Positions 14,001 through 25,955 of a DNA stretch of 64,000 nt are shown piece by piece. The stretch's first letter is position 1. Each line of letters opens with the position of its first letter. Under the pieces are notes generated by a model that made no database searches, was not told where the DNA came from, and worked only from the letters and a program-made list of their open reading frames with translations. The position numbers and the translations under genes are program-made. The DNA is taken from contig NC_135003.1 in NCBI RefSeq assembly GCF_051020985.1, forward strand, positions 1,760,001-1,824,000, given 5' to 3'. Origin of the DNA: Nomia melanderi. Its lineage: Eukaryota; Arthropoda; Insecta; Hymenoptera; Halictidae.

Positions 14001-17000
14001 AAAGGAACGAAGGGTGAACCTGGCATCACAGGGTTCCCAGGATTAACGGGACCTCGTGGTTTCGATGGCCCTCAAGGTCCACTAGGCCCTCGGGGTCCAC
14101 CAGGAGAGAAAGGATTATCGATTACAGTAAGCGTGAAATTAAATAATATACATACAATTCTGAGACTGAAATCTAAAAAAATGTGTAAAATTATAAAATT
14201 TAGTAGTACCACTTCTTAATGTTAAATTATTACTTAGTGGTAAAAAAATTGAATATTGAATTCTAAATATAAAAATGTTCGTAGGGTCCCAAAGGAATGG
14301 ATGGTGCACCTGGTTTAGACGGAGAAAAGGGACAAAAGGGTGAACGTGGTTACGCTGGTCCACGCGGATTTCCGGGAGATTCGTTGGATGGAATTCCAGG
14401 ACTACCGGGTGAGGCCGGTCTGCCTGGAGAACCAGGAAATCCTGGAAGAGACGGTACTCCAGGAACTCCGGGATACCCTGGTGAAAAAGGAGACATAGGA
14501 GGTCGCTGTCAAGATTGTTTACCGGGATTAAGAGGACCTAAAGGTGATCGCGGTTTTGATGGTATACCTGGACTTACTGGATCTCGAGGGCCAGCTGGAG
14601 AACGAGGTCCCCCCGGAGAACCTGGCGCTGACGGTTTGCCGGGGCCAATCGGACCACCAGGTCCACTGGTATGAATTACTTGAACTATTTTAGGTGTAAT
14701 ATTCAGAATTTTGAATACATTAAGTTTATAAGTGTCATTTAGAATTAGTCTAACAATACAACTTACAATTAATGAACATTATTCAATACGGACGGTTATT
14801 AAATAATAGGAATATTATTTTCGAATGCGAAATAAAAGCTGTATTCTTTAATATTAGGATTAACTTAGTAAATAGTAAAATTATAGAAAAATGTTATTGG
14901 TCTTTTTTGCAAATTAATAACATGTGTAGCAACTGTGGTAGTGGGCACGTTAAATTTCATGTTGTGATTAATTTCTCGTTAAGTTAATTATCCAATCAAC
15001 ATATTAATTAAAATCTATCTTCGAATTCTATGTTTAGGGAAAAGATGGTATCCCTGGTTCACCAGGTCCTCAAGGAGAACCCGGCGCCCCAGCAGAAATA
15101 TCCTGGAGTAAGATTAAATTGGAAAAGGGTGACAAAGGTATACGAGGTGAACCAGGTAGGCCGGGCCCGCAAGGCCCACAAGGTCCACCTGGAGAAAGGG
15201 GTCCCATCGGAGTTCAAGGTTTCCCAGGACTTAAGGGTATTGCTGTAAGTAATCAGATAACACGGTCATTTTGTGTTCGTGATAAATGTACGATTCTACA
15301 TTATATACTTAACATTTTATATTGATTGCGTTTAGGGTGATCGCGGTTTTCCCGGACAAGATGGTGTTCCTGGCAGGCCAGGAGTTCCGGGACGTAAAGG
15401 AGAAAGTGGCATTAGTATAAAGGGAGAAGCCGGAGAACCTGGTCGGCCAGGATATCGCGGAGAGAAAGGTGAACCTGGCTTTGATGGAGAAAGAGGTGAA
15501 CCTGGTAAGTAACAAATATTTGATTTTAAAGGTACTGTAATATATTTGCCACAAAATATATTTTGATAAACTTCCGTCTGCGACATATAAATTGTATTAT
15601 ATTAACAAGAATAATAGCGTACTGAATTGGATTGTAGTGTTGAAATCATATAAAAATATTATGTATCGGTTATTGGTGACCAATCAGGCATATACAAGAA
15701 GTTTGTATACCAGTAAATCTGTTAACTGAATGCGATGTAGTCAACGTCAAAAGTGTATTGTAATTTTTGTTGCAAATAGGTCTATGTCCACCGTTGAATT
15801 TGACAGAAGGTTTGAAAGGTAATAGGGGACCTCCAGGAGAGAGAGGTGTACCAGGAGTACAAGGAAGAGATGGTTTAAAAGGTGACAAGGGTCTACAAGG
15901 GATTTCGGTTAGTGTTGTAGAAAGTTTTTAACATGGTAGTTGAATTGATATTTCTTCTAAATATTCACTCCAACATGCTTATCATTTTAAGAACTCATGA
16001 AAAAAATACTATTACTTTTATTGAATACGTTGGCTGTACTCCAGAAATACTGATAAAATCTAATAAAATTAGGGTCCTCCTGGACCTACAGGTCCGATTG
16101 GTGCACCTGGACCAGTTGGACCACGAGGATTACCTGGTCCTCGTGGAGAAAAGGGGAACATGGGACCCATGGGCTTCCCTGGCGAACCCGGCCGTGAAGG
16201 ACCCAGAGGATTCTCGGGAGCTCCGGCACCAAAGGGAGACAAGGGTGAAGCTGGAATACCAATGAAAGGTGCCCGTGGATTAACTGGTCCTCCGGGAGAG
16301 AAAGGAGAGAAAGGTCTTCCAGGACCACCAGGGAAGGATGGTCCTGTTGGTTACCCAGGTTTATCAGGATTTGCTGGAGAAAAGGGCGATATGGGAATCC
16401 CAGGAATAAGTGGTTTACCGGGCGCACCAGGAGAAAAAGGAGACACAGGCCCGATTGGTCCTCCAGGTCCTCCTGGTGTAGCCGGTACTCCTGGCATGGA
16501 TGGAAAGAAAGGTATTCGCTTTGTTTTAATTGCTATCATGAATACGAACATTTACGTTCAACTCTTATCGTGTATAAGAATATTTACATGCGATTAATTA
16601 ATTTGACTTAAAAACTTACATATGTATATGAATTTTATTGTTTACAGGTGAACCTGGATTGACAGGAGAACCTGGTAGATCGGGTCTCCCAGGTTTTCCA
16701 GGTGCAAAAGGTGATCGCGGTGAACCAGGTATTGATGGACAAAAGGGATACCCCGGTCGTCATGGTTTCCCTGGATCACCGGGCAGACCTGGCGAACCAG
16801 GGATAATCGGTATAAAAGGAGAACGAGGAGAGAAAGGTTCACCTGGTGCCCCTGGACTCCGAGGATTAGATGGAAAACCTGGACGTCCAGGAGTACCTGG
16901 CCTAAAAGGAGATACAGGCTTCCCTGGTGCTCCTGGTACACCAGGTCCAGTTGGATTCGAGGGGCCTAAAGGTGACCGTGGTCCACCCGGATTCCCAGTA

Positions 17001-20000
17001 TGTGTTTTATATCAATAAAACGAGTATAATTTATGCTAATATTAATTTTAAGGATCATACATCTATAATTAAATAAAATTACTAATATGTTTGACTTCAA
17101 TAGGGCCGTAAGGGTGACGCTGGTCAAGTGTCAGAAAAAGGACAGAAAGGTGAACCAGGAATGCCAGGAATTCGTGGCCCAACTGGTCCTCCTGGTAGAG
17201 ATGGCATTGATGGCGCGAAGGGAGAACCTGGAAAATCTACAATTGGTACAGATGGATTGCCTGGCCCGAAAGGAGAATCCGGTATACCAGGACTTGATGG
17301 CTCACCAGGATTGCAAGGGCCGAAAGGTGACACTGGTGTTAGAGGATTCCCAGGATTGAAAGGAGACTTAGTATGTTCTACCAGTGCAGTTACTTATTTT
17401 TAAAAATACATTTTCTACATTGTGTTAATTTATATTTTTAATTAATTATAACAGGGGCCACCAGGTGCGCCAGGTGAACCAGGAACACCTGGTATCGATG
17501 GATTACCTGGCGAAAAAGGAGATGTTGGCTTACCCGGTTCTGCCGGTTTCCCTGGTTTAGAAGGTGAAATGGGACCTCCAGGACACCCAGGTCTTAATGG
17601 CGTTAAAGGAGACAGAGGTCTTTCAGGTAATAATGAGGAAATGAAAAATATTGTTACACTTATCGGCTGAGAAATTCGTTAACCAGTGATATGTTCTTTT
17701 GCAAAGGACCTCCTGGTCTTCCTGGATTAACTGGTGCGCTCGGAGAAAAAGGTGACCGTGGACCACCTGGACCAACAATTCAAGTTAAAGGTGAAAAAGG
17801 AGAACCAGGTATTCCTGGACGAATGGGTTTACCGGGAGAAAAGGGAGATCGAGGTCTGGAAGGTGTTGCTGGTTATGATGGTGAAAAAGGAGACAGAGGT
17901 ACACCAGGTCCAGTCGGTAATCCAGGACCACCTGGCCCGATGGGTATCAAAGGTACGACTTTCGGTTTCTTGGTATATTATACTTTTGTGTAATAATAAT
18001 AAAACAATTAATGGTACTGAATAATACTTCTGCTATAAACATATTCAATGAATCACGCTAGGTGACGAAGGACCAGCCGGACCTTCGGGTATCCCTGGAT
18101 CAACTATCAAGGGCGAGAAAGGTTTGCCTGGACTGGCTGGAAAACATGGTCGAGAGGGATTACCAGGTCGACCGGGAGAAAAGGGAGAACAAGGATTACC
18201 TGGTTTACCAGGACACAAAGGAGATCAAGGTCCTTATGGACCCGTGGGCGCACCGGGTGAAAAAGGTGATACAGGTCCAAGTGGACCACCTGGTACACCA
18301 GGTAGAGATGGTGCACCGGGAATTGATCTGCCAGGTCCGGAAGGTGAAAGAGGTGAGAAAGGAGATATAGGACCACAAGGATTCCCGGGCTTACCTGGAC
18401 AAAAAGGAGAACCCGGATTCCCAGGTAATTATCGAATACTTTTATTTATTCTTGAATGACGAAAATATTATAGTAAATGTAATTTTACTTTTCAAAGTAG
18501 ACAACTTAAAGTATCTACTAAGCTTTCCTATAGTATATTCCTATAACTACATATGCATATAATAAATGCAAGATAATTCCGGAAGACACACATATACATG
18601 AACAATTATATATGAAATTAAATGTCATATCATTTTTGCTATTCATGAGAAATTTGATGCAAACAACAAATATACAACATTTTTCTTCTAAGAATTTGTA
18701 AAATAGAGCGATTCCTAAAACTCCTAAAACTTGAGAAAATAATTTCTTATTAAACGTATCAATTAATAATACGTTATTTCGTTAACAGTGTCACATTATT
18801 ACATTTAAACGTATGATACATTTTTATTAAACATTTTTACACAAGCATAAAATACAGTGCTGTATTAGTAAACATTTCTAAAGAGGTATAAATTTATAAT
18901 GTTCATTTAGGCACAGAATAAATGCATGTACAACGCATAGAATATTAACTCCTTAGCTGCGGTGTCCCTTTTAAAAGTCTGTACCTATGTACCTTTCGTC
19001 GTTAGGACGATGCAATGACGGTTATACTCGTCATTACACAAAACATTGTCATTTACAACTAAGAGGTTAATTGTTACGCCTAATATATGTAATAAGTTCT
19101 ATGCGAAGTAGTGAGATGTATTGAAAAATTAATTGAAAATGAATTTTGGATTCGTTTAAAGGACAAAGTGGTCTAGATGGAGCACCTGGAGAGAAAGGTG
19201 ACAGAGGATGGGACGGTGAGAATGGTCTTCCTGGAAGTCCTGGAGAGAAAGGTGATAGAGGTTACTCTGGTGCGGTCGGATTAATGGGTGCCGTTGGTTA
19301 CCCTGGTCCGAAAGGTGAAAGGGGTGACGATTGCATTGAACCACCGATGGGACCAAAAGGAGACCGTGGATATCCTGGTACGTGTAAACACAATTTCTAT
19401 TTCAAGCTAATATTTCTTTGAAGACTACTGAAATTCTTTACTCTTATCTTTCACAAATTAATACAATTACAACAAGTTATATAAATATTTTCGCCTAAAA
19501 AGTCTATTCTTACTTTTCATCGATTTAAAGACTGATTCTTAACTTTCGGATAATGCGGAAACTTTTTCTCATGTTATTTGACATCGTTAAATCTTGTATA
19601 GCCAAGACACTTTTTTGAACTTATTTCTGCATTTATTTTTACAATTGAATGTATATAGGTATGTATGGAAAACCATTAATTCCAAGCTCTTTAACACTAG
19701 GTTTACGGAACGCATCAATCTAACACAGATTGAATTTTATAAACGTTATTTGGCAAATGATTAAGTCACCTTTGATTGACGCGATTAAACGAATATATTA
19801 ATTGTCTACCTTTCAATCCCCGATTTTCAAGATTCGAACGAACGAACATACATTTTTTTAAAAACAATAGTAGAAGCTGCACAATAAACGTCCGTAAACC
19901 TAGTGTTAAAATGAATTATTCTTAACAATTTACCTTATAATAAACAGAAGTTGGAATTTGCGATAAAGAACAGTGCTAATACAAGTGCAGAAATTAATAA

Positions 20001-23000
20001 TCCGTTTTTTTATATTGAGAAACGTACACTGTAGTAACAACTTTTCAATAGAATTGTAACTTTTGCGTAGGACCTGTGGGCCCACCAGGAGTGCCAGGAG
20101 ATAAAGGAGCACAAGGACCACCTGGATTCCCAGGAGTGGATGGACTGAAGGGTGGACAAGGTCCACCAGGACCTGCAGGACAAGTGGGTCTGCCTGGTTT
20201 ACCGGGACCTGTTGGTATTCCAGGGGCGCCAGGTCTGCAAGGTCCTTTGGGTGTTCCGGGTCCCGCTGGAGAACCGGGACTGCCGTGTGAAACTACACCT
20301 GATTATCTGACTGGTATACTATTGGTCAAGCACAGTCAGAGCGAAGTGGTACCTGTTTGCGAACACGGACACATCAAGCTCTGGGACGGATACAGTTTGC
20401 TTTACACGGATGGCGATGAAAGAGCGCACTCGCAAGATCTAGGTAGGTCTTAAAAATGAAATTAGGTTACTAGTTTTACATACAAGTACCAGTTGACAAC
20501 ATTTATGATTTGCGAGAATATTTATGCCATTTTGAATTTGTCGATATTTTTAATGGAAGCATTCAATTTCCATAAATTTTCAATCCTATCGAATAGTCAA
20601 AGAAATAAAAAAACTCACGATTGATTATCAGACTTTGAATCACACAGGCAATTCTATCTTATTGTTTCAAAAAATGATCTCATTTTAATGATGACTTAAC
20701 AATTCGCGTAATGAATTATCACAAAAACAGGTTATGCTGGCTCATGTGTGAGAAAGTTCTCGACGATGCCCTTCCTCTTCTGCGATGTCAACAACGTCTG
20801 CCATTATGCCAGTCGCAATGATCGTTCTTACTGGCTGTCGACCAATAGTCCAATTCCCATGATGCCTATCGAGGACACGGCAATACAAAAATACATCTCC
20901 AGGTACGTTGAGCATGTTCTCTGAAAGAAAAAGGAAACGGTGGAGCACCGAAAAGCTCTCCACGTTTTCTTTCGATGAAGAAGCATTTTACGGTTTAACG
21001 AGCTGGCACTCGATGTCATCCGATGCTCGAATGATTACACTTTAACCGTTACTGGCCAGCTCAACGAGATTCGTTTGTCCACGACGGTATCGACCGACTT
21101 TTTGCTCCGTCGCGTCGCGTCGAGTTCCTAGAAAATAGCGGAAATGCTGCTCCGTTGTGAATCTCTCCACGTGAACCGTTCTAGAGCACTTACTAGTAAG
21201 ATTATATGACTGATGATAAAGTTACACGGACTTTTAATGCGCTGTTGTAAAGACTATATAATACGGATCAAGAAACTATAAATAAGAACATGTTATTTAG
21301 AATTTGAAATGATCAAATTTTGTCTGTTACAAAGAGTTATATTTTTTTCTGATAGCTGATTTGTTTGTTGAGTTTAAATACAAATCCAACATCCTGTAAA
21401 ATGCACTTGATTTTTAGTAGTTTTTGAAACTTTCCGTTTTCGGGTTCTTAAATGGAGCGTGTATATACTTTCACTAAAAACAAGTGTGTACAAACTACTG
21501 TCGGTTGCTGGGAACCTGGCACTCGTGACGTCATAGGGGCGGATACAGTCGCTCCGAGAAATCCAATTGCGAGTCCGGAAACGGCTATTTGTGTTCTTTG
21601 TCGCGTAACCCGATTGGTGTGCGTGAGCGCTTCAGCCAATCACATACCAGAATTGAAAATTCATGGAGAGAAGGCGTGCGCTTTAGAATCTGACCACTCA
21701 GACGAGAGTGTCAAGTTCGCTGCAACGAACAGAACATTAAATCTGTACGTTTATGGGGTTTTGATTAATTTTTTCCACTGTAGATGTTAAATGAAAGCAC
21801 GACACTTAATAGTTTAATTATCTCTTCAGTTTTCTCTACAATTCTCCAATTTCGAACGCCAAGAATATCAAAAACAATTTATAAGTTCTTAAATTTATTC
21901 TTAAACAAACTGATATGAACTAACAGAAAATATATAGTACTACTCAGAAAATTAAACCTGGCCATCGTATTTCTTAAATTAATAACATACAAAATTCAGC
22001 TCCGCTAGAAGGTGCATCTCCCTGCATCATTTAACTTTAGTGTAACAGTTCTTGGTATCTTTAACACTTTAACGGACATTACTCGTTACTTTTAATTGAA
22101 AACACATTACACAAAACTATTTCAAAACCATATAGTTCATCCTCTTTTTCTTCGCTTAGTGTTTGCAAGCAAGTTGACTTCCAATCGAGCAATTTTTACC
22201 TCCTCTGTAACTTATTTGTGTTTCTTTTCACTATTCGTCATTTTCTTTGGCGTTATTTTGATCAAGAAAACTTGAAACAGTTAATCAAATTACCCATAAA
22301 TTCAATCCAAAATTACTACCTGTTATTAAATATAATAATTAGCAGAAGAAACATTCATTATTATTCTGAGTGTTCCTGTGTAAATATTGCTTCAATGAAT
22401 CAATTGTTAATTAATTGAGGGTCTAATTCTAGAATAGTCTAGTAGGATAAATCGAAGAGAGATAGCCTACTTTTCTTCAAAGAACTATTACATCGTACAT
22501 ATCATTAATACCTAATAAAAAGAAAATACATTTATGAAAGTACATACATATAAAAAGAATAGTTAAATAGGCCTCTTGCAAGATTCAATGTATCTTTAAG
22601 AAGAATGAAAATATAGATATTTGACAATGTAAATAAGATCGGGCCATCTCACCCGAAATTGCCCTATTCTAATTTGCAATGTTAAATTACTTTTTATTTT
22701 ACGAATTCTTGAAATTTTCTCATATGTTTATAATAATAATTTCAGAGAAAAAATTGTTGAGATAGTATTTATCTTAATTAACACACTAAATTCTAACTGA
22801 TTCGTTTTGTATACGCAGGAAAAGGAACAGCATATGCAAATAAAAAACCTAAAGTAACTATGATCGAGTAAAAAATGATCGACTATGCGTGTTAATATAA
22901 TTGATAAAGATCTGACTGTTTAAATATTCCTCGATCTACGTCAGTGTAACTCGAAAGGTTTTAAATAAATCTTATACACTTTGCACGTTCGAATGCAAGC

Positions 23001-25183
23001 ATAGATTCATATACTCTTTTAATTTACTTTAAATTAAAAGTATAAGTATAAATGTGGTTGTTACAGCAATACAAACTGATTGAATATTATAGGTAGATAG
23101 AGAAGCATGTTCCCATTAAATCGATTTTTATCAATTTATGAGCACAGAATTTCCATGAAAAATCACACTCTTCCCGACTTACTTTTAATTTCAAGTATAT
23201 TTCAAGTAAAGTATAACAACCTTGACAAATTACCTACTTATACGACTATAGTTAACATTTTTTATTATCTCGTAGGTGCGTGGTATGTGAAGTTCCAGCG
23301 AATGTGCTAGCCGTACACAGCCAATCATTGAGCATTCCAGAATGTCCGCATGGATGGACCGGCCTTTGGATCGGATACAGTTTTATCATGGTATGAAACT
23401 AAAATCTTTTACCAAAATTCCCAAATGTTCCATGTAAGACATACATCAACTTGCAAAAGTATATTTTATTATATTCAATAATCCATGGCAGAATTAACTA
23501 GAAATTTACTACTTAACACTAGAAGGTCAGTGCAATGCTGATTACACTTTCAACTTTTCCATATTTCATAAATCCTAATAAATTTTAGTTGACTCAATAT
23601 ATTCCCATAAATAATCAGTTAAGATATTGTATTATGTATGTACATATATAATTGTGCGTCACATACAATATACGACTCACATGGTAGTCAAAGTTGTCAA
23701 GAAATTTATAACACTGATTACCGATGACCATAATAACAGTCCATGAATGATATCTCGTTTAAAATTTGATAATATTAAAAATTCGTCTATTAATGTAACT
23801 ATCTAGATATCAAAAGAATGAATGAAATTAATTACTTGAAAGAAAAAAATATTAATTTATAGAAATACCTTCGGTTTAATAATAAGTACATCCATTAAGT
23901 CTAATTTACTATTGTAGAAAGTACTATTGTAGGTGGACGAGTTGGATAAATTATATCGTCGGCTTTAATCAGTTCATTCTCTTAAGGTACTAAAAAATGC
24001 ACTTGACTCTTCTAGCAACAAAAAATTCTCCTCTTGGGTATCTCTTATCTAAATGGGATATTAAAGCTACTAACTTTTCTTCTTTTTTAAGAAAAACTTT
24101 AAATCTTTCAAGTCGACCAACTGTAGAGCTATATTTTCGACGAATATCTTCTTTCAATATTTTTCATTTCCCATCAAACAAACAACTCTTAATGGTTAAA
24201 TTCAGCATCGAAGAACCTCTAAATTTTCATAGATTATTGCAGATTCTCTTGTGCTGAAGTAATTTTCGTGCAAAAAGAGGTAGCTCTATTGCTTGGTATA
24301 ATTAGATTTTATTTGACACTCTATACATGAACGTTTATACTACTATTATACAAATTTTAGTTTTCTTTGAGATATCAATATTCTTCTGCCAATAGTAAAT
24401 TTCTCGAAAATTAAGAACATTGAAGAAAAACGATTGTCATGAAAATTAACAGACCTTTTATTCATAATTAGAGTATGAAGTATTCTACATATATGTCATA
24501 TAATACAATTTTAAAGCTGAATATTGTAATTAAGAATACTGAAGTAAAAAGTGCATGTTATGCAACTAAAACAATAGGTATATTTCTTTCAAAGAAACAA
24601 GAGGAGTTTGGTTTGAAGTAAGGTTCTGAAGACTTCAAACTATTTACACAAACGTTATACATTTTCCCGTCTGTTCCTCTTCACATCCGTCGTCCTAAAC
24701 CCCAGGATAAATTCCTCGCTGCAGATACGCAAACCACTCGAACGAATCTCGTATGCGAAACGCAGCTCCACGTATTTCCCATTTTCCAGCCTGATATTCT
24801 TCGAGGCAGTACCTCGAAACGTTCCCCGCTTTCCAATTCAAACCTTCATCGATCACGTTTACCGGCAATAAAATGTTCCGTTGAAAACGTTGTCGGTCTG
24901 AATCTGTTTTTATTCCCGTTCACAGCATACCGGTGCCGGTTCTCAAGGCGGCGGACAATCGCTGTCCAGTCCTGGATCTTGTCTGGAGGACTTCCGCGCG
25001 ACGCCGTTCATCGAGTGCAACGGCGCCAAAGGACACTGCCATTATTACACGAACGAGTTCAGCTTTTGGATGGCCACTATCGAGGATAGACAGCAATTCC
25101 AAAGGCCGGAGAAGCAGACCTTGAAGCCAGGAAACCTCAGGTCCCGAATAAGTCGCTGTCAAGTGTGTATAAAGGACACGTAG
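4775..25183 (+). CDS. vkg: Type IV collagen alpha chain, alpha-2 class (viking-like), 5' end missing
   Basis: Secreted basement-membrane collagen; three chains wind into a triple helix and assemble into a network through the N-terminal 7S and C-terminal NC1 domains. Exons by eye: 4775-4886, 5396-5506, 7720-8045, 9537-9671, 9753-9860, 10467-10688, 12263-12448, 13091-13207, 13289-13453, 13824-14126, 14285-14668, 15038-15244, 15336-15504, 15780-15907, 16073-16511, 16648-16997, 17104-17370, 17455-17626, 17707-17952, 18062-18424, 19162-19377, 20071-20442, 20731-20902, 23276-23390, 24926-25183. All introns are GT-AG and phases agree; the sum is 5643 nt, 1880 residues plus TAG. Visible residues 1-183 are non-helical N-terminus and 7S, about 184-1648 Gly-X-Y with interruptions, about 1649-1880 NC1. 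The first exon starts in phase 0 with no ATG, so a signal-peptide exon is missing. Alpha-2 class is judged from NC1 motifs such as LLVKHSQ and LWDGYSLLY; the viking name is inferred from that class. Total length is close to known insect collagen IV chains. Confidence 0.93.
5507..7719. other. Large collagen intron, nothing recognised
   Basis: Intron of 2.2 kb between the second and third visible exons, GTAATT donor and AAG acceptor at 7717-7719. AT-rich, with no coding stretch or clear repeat seen. A second AG at 7721-7722 would break the reading frame and is not used in this model. Confidence 0.7.
8046..9536. other. Collagen intron between the 7S exon and the first helix exon
   Basis: A 1.5 kb intron with a strong GTAAGT donor and TATAG acceptor. 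It is AT-rich; the 90-residue reading frame at 8421-8693 has no collagen pattern or other recognisable feature and is taken as chance. Confidence 0.7.
9537..20280 (+). CDS. vkg: Collagen IV triple-helical domain, 19 exons
   Basis: Exons from 9537 to the first part of 20071-20442 encode uninterrupted reading of Gly-X-Y, about 1465 residues including natural interruptions. Most exons start on a complete Gly codon (phase 0) or split a Gly codon after its first base (phase 1), as usual for invertebrate collagen IV. Visible interruptions include QPAFAGMFPV (exon 10467), VTATEPFVGATEIT (exon 12263), AEISWSKIKLE (exon 15038) and a Cys-containing LCPPLNLTEG break (exon 15780). Extra cysteines sit at CNGTD (exon 9753), RCQDCLPG (exon 14285) and RGDDCIEPP (exon 19162); such cysteines can form lateral disulfides. 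Gly-X-Y continuity across every junction argues against a missed exon inside this part. Confidence 0.95.
10689..12262. other. Large collagen intron, nothing recognised
   Basis: A 1.6 kb intron within the helical region, GTAAGT donor and CAG acceptor. AT-rich, without coding exon, palindrome or tandem array that I could see. Confidence 0.65.
18945..19070. mobile_element. TTAA-flanked miniature inverted-repeat element in a collagen intron
   Basis: About 126 bp bounded by TTAA on both sides, with imperfect terminal inverted repeats (TTAACTCCTTAGCTGCGG on the left; the complement of the right end reads TTAACCTCTTAGTTGT). Too short to encode anything. TTAA target duplication is typical of the piggyBac superfamily, so a non-autonomous derivative is likely. 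It lies in the 18425-19161 intron. Confidence 0.5.
19691..19909. mobile_element. TTAA-flanked miniature inverted-repeat element with near-perfect ends
   Basis: 219 bp with TTAA at both ends and inverted repeats TTAACACTAGGTTTACGG, almost identical on the two sides. No coding capacity. It sits in the collagen intron 19378-20070. A diverged inverse-oriented relative is recognisable at 37205-37432. The TTAA duplication suggests mobilisation by a piggyBac-type transposase (inference). Confidence 0.75.
20281..25183 (+). CDS. vkg: Collagen IV NC1 domain (tandem C4 repeats) and stop codon
   Basis: The 3' part of exon 20071-20442 plus exons 20731-20902, 23276-23390 and 24926-25183 encode the C-terminal non-collagenous domain, about 230 residues, which drives chain selection and head-to-head hexamer formation. 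Two homologous halves are seen: ILLVKHSQ...SRCVVC and VLAVHSQ...SRCQVC. All 12 expected cysteines are present. The methionine in PIPMMP and the lysine in TLKPG occupy the positions that form the sulfilimine cross-link in other collagen IV chains (known from the family; inferred here). Motifs GGGQSL, SCLEDFRATPFIECNG and HYYTNEFSFW match the alpha-2 class. The protein ends IKDT, then TAG at 25181-25183. The NC1 exons are separated by large introns of 2.4 and 1.5 kb. Confidence 0.95.
20903..23275. other. Largest collagen intron, holding a G+C-richer, CRE-containing stretch
   Basis: A 2.4 kb intron between the second and third NC1 exons. Two parts, 20940-21180 and 21450-21740, are richer in G+C and CpG than typical introns here. 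The second contains a perfect TGACGTCA at 21526-21533 and CCAAT motifs in both orientations nearby. The long reading frame across 21452-21790 has no known domain and is probably chance. It may be an enhancer or internal promoter, or an old insertion. Confidence 0.45.
23391..24925. other. Last collagen intron, nothing recognised
   Basis: A 1.5 kb intron before the final NC1 exon, with GTATGA donor and CACAG acceptor. The 86-residue frame at 23997-24257 looks random. No repeat was recognised. Confidence 0.65.
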
Positions 25184-25955
25184 ACCCACGCACGCGCGTC
25201 TGTTTCTTGCTCTCTTTTTCACTACTCACGTTTCTCGTCTTTATTTTGTGTTCTCTTCTTTTCTTTTTTTTTTACTCGAGAAGAATTATTGCTACCGATA
25301 ACTAGACCGTCGAAATGGAAAAAAAAAGTTTAATAGATGAACAAATCGAAGTCTCGCGATGGAACGAAGGGACGACCGTTCGCCGGTTGCGAACCTGGCG
25401 GATTCGCGCCGGTGACGTTTCAATAAAGAGAAAGGCGGAGCTTCTTTTTCTCGTTTCTTCCAATTTCCCTTGCATACATCTCGCTTCTCTTATTCTGTCT
25501 TGCCTTTCCTCTTTGTCTCCCTATCGCTTTCACTTCAGAATAATTTCTGTCCGTATCCTTCTGCCCTTCGTCACGATTTCTTCTTTCTTCTCACATCGAA
25601 CGCCAATTCTCTTGTCTTACTGCCCACCTTCGATTTTTTCGCGAGCGCCCCCTCATACGCCATAAAATTATTTTTGTTTTTCTATAATTATTCACACAAG
25701 TGCCTAGCGTACTATTTCCTAGCATGTAAAATAATATATATATATATTATATATATATTTATATCTCGTTAATATCGTATGAGAATTAAGTTTATCGTAC
25801 TACCATCGGACACTGCCCATATCCAATATGGCATATTTTACATATTGTATATTAATATAAACGAACTTAGCCTGATAATCGTGTGAAGCCAAATATTTAA
25901 GTGAATAGGTATTTTGCTACGTAGCTAATAAAATTCTATTTTCAACCTTCACTTC
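25184..25955 (+). other. vkg: Probable collagen 3' UTR
   Basis: Sequence after the TAG up to just beyond an AATAAA at 25927-25932. A pyrimidine-rich part spans about 25440-25640, and an AT dinucleotide tract lies near 25733-25768. An earlier AATAAA at 25422-25427 could give a shorter transcript. The exact cleavage site cannot be read from the sequence. Confidence 0.5.
25927..25932 (+). terminator. vkg: Candidate poly(A) signal AATAAA of the collagen gene
   Basis: Canonical hexamer 744 bp after the stop codon, followed within 30-40 bp by a T-rich stretch and TTCGTTTG. An upstream alternative hexamer lies at 25422-25427. Confidence 0.45.

Noticed and set aside
13820..14029. Reverse-strand Pro/Gly-rich frames such as those opposite the collagen exons
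   Set aside because: They are mirror images of Gly-X-Y coding on the + strand, not genes.
24920..25222. 100-codon reverse frame over the last NC1 exon
   Set aside because: Shadow of a well-supported collagen exon.
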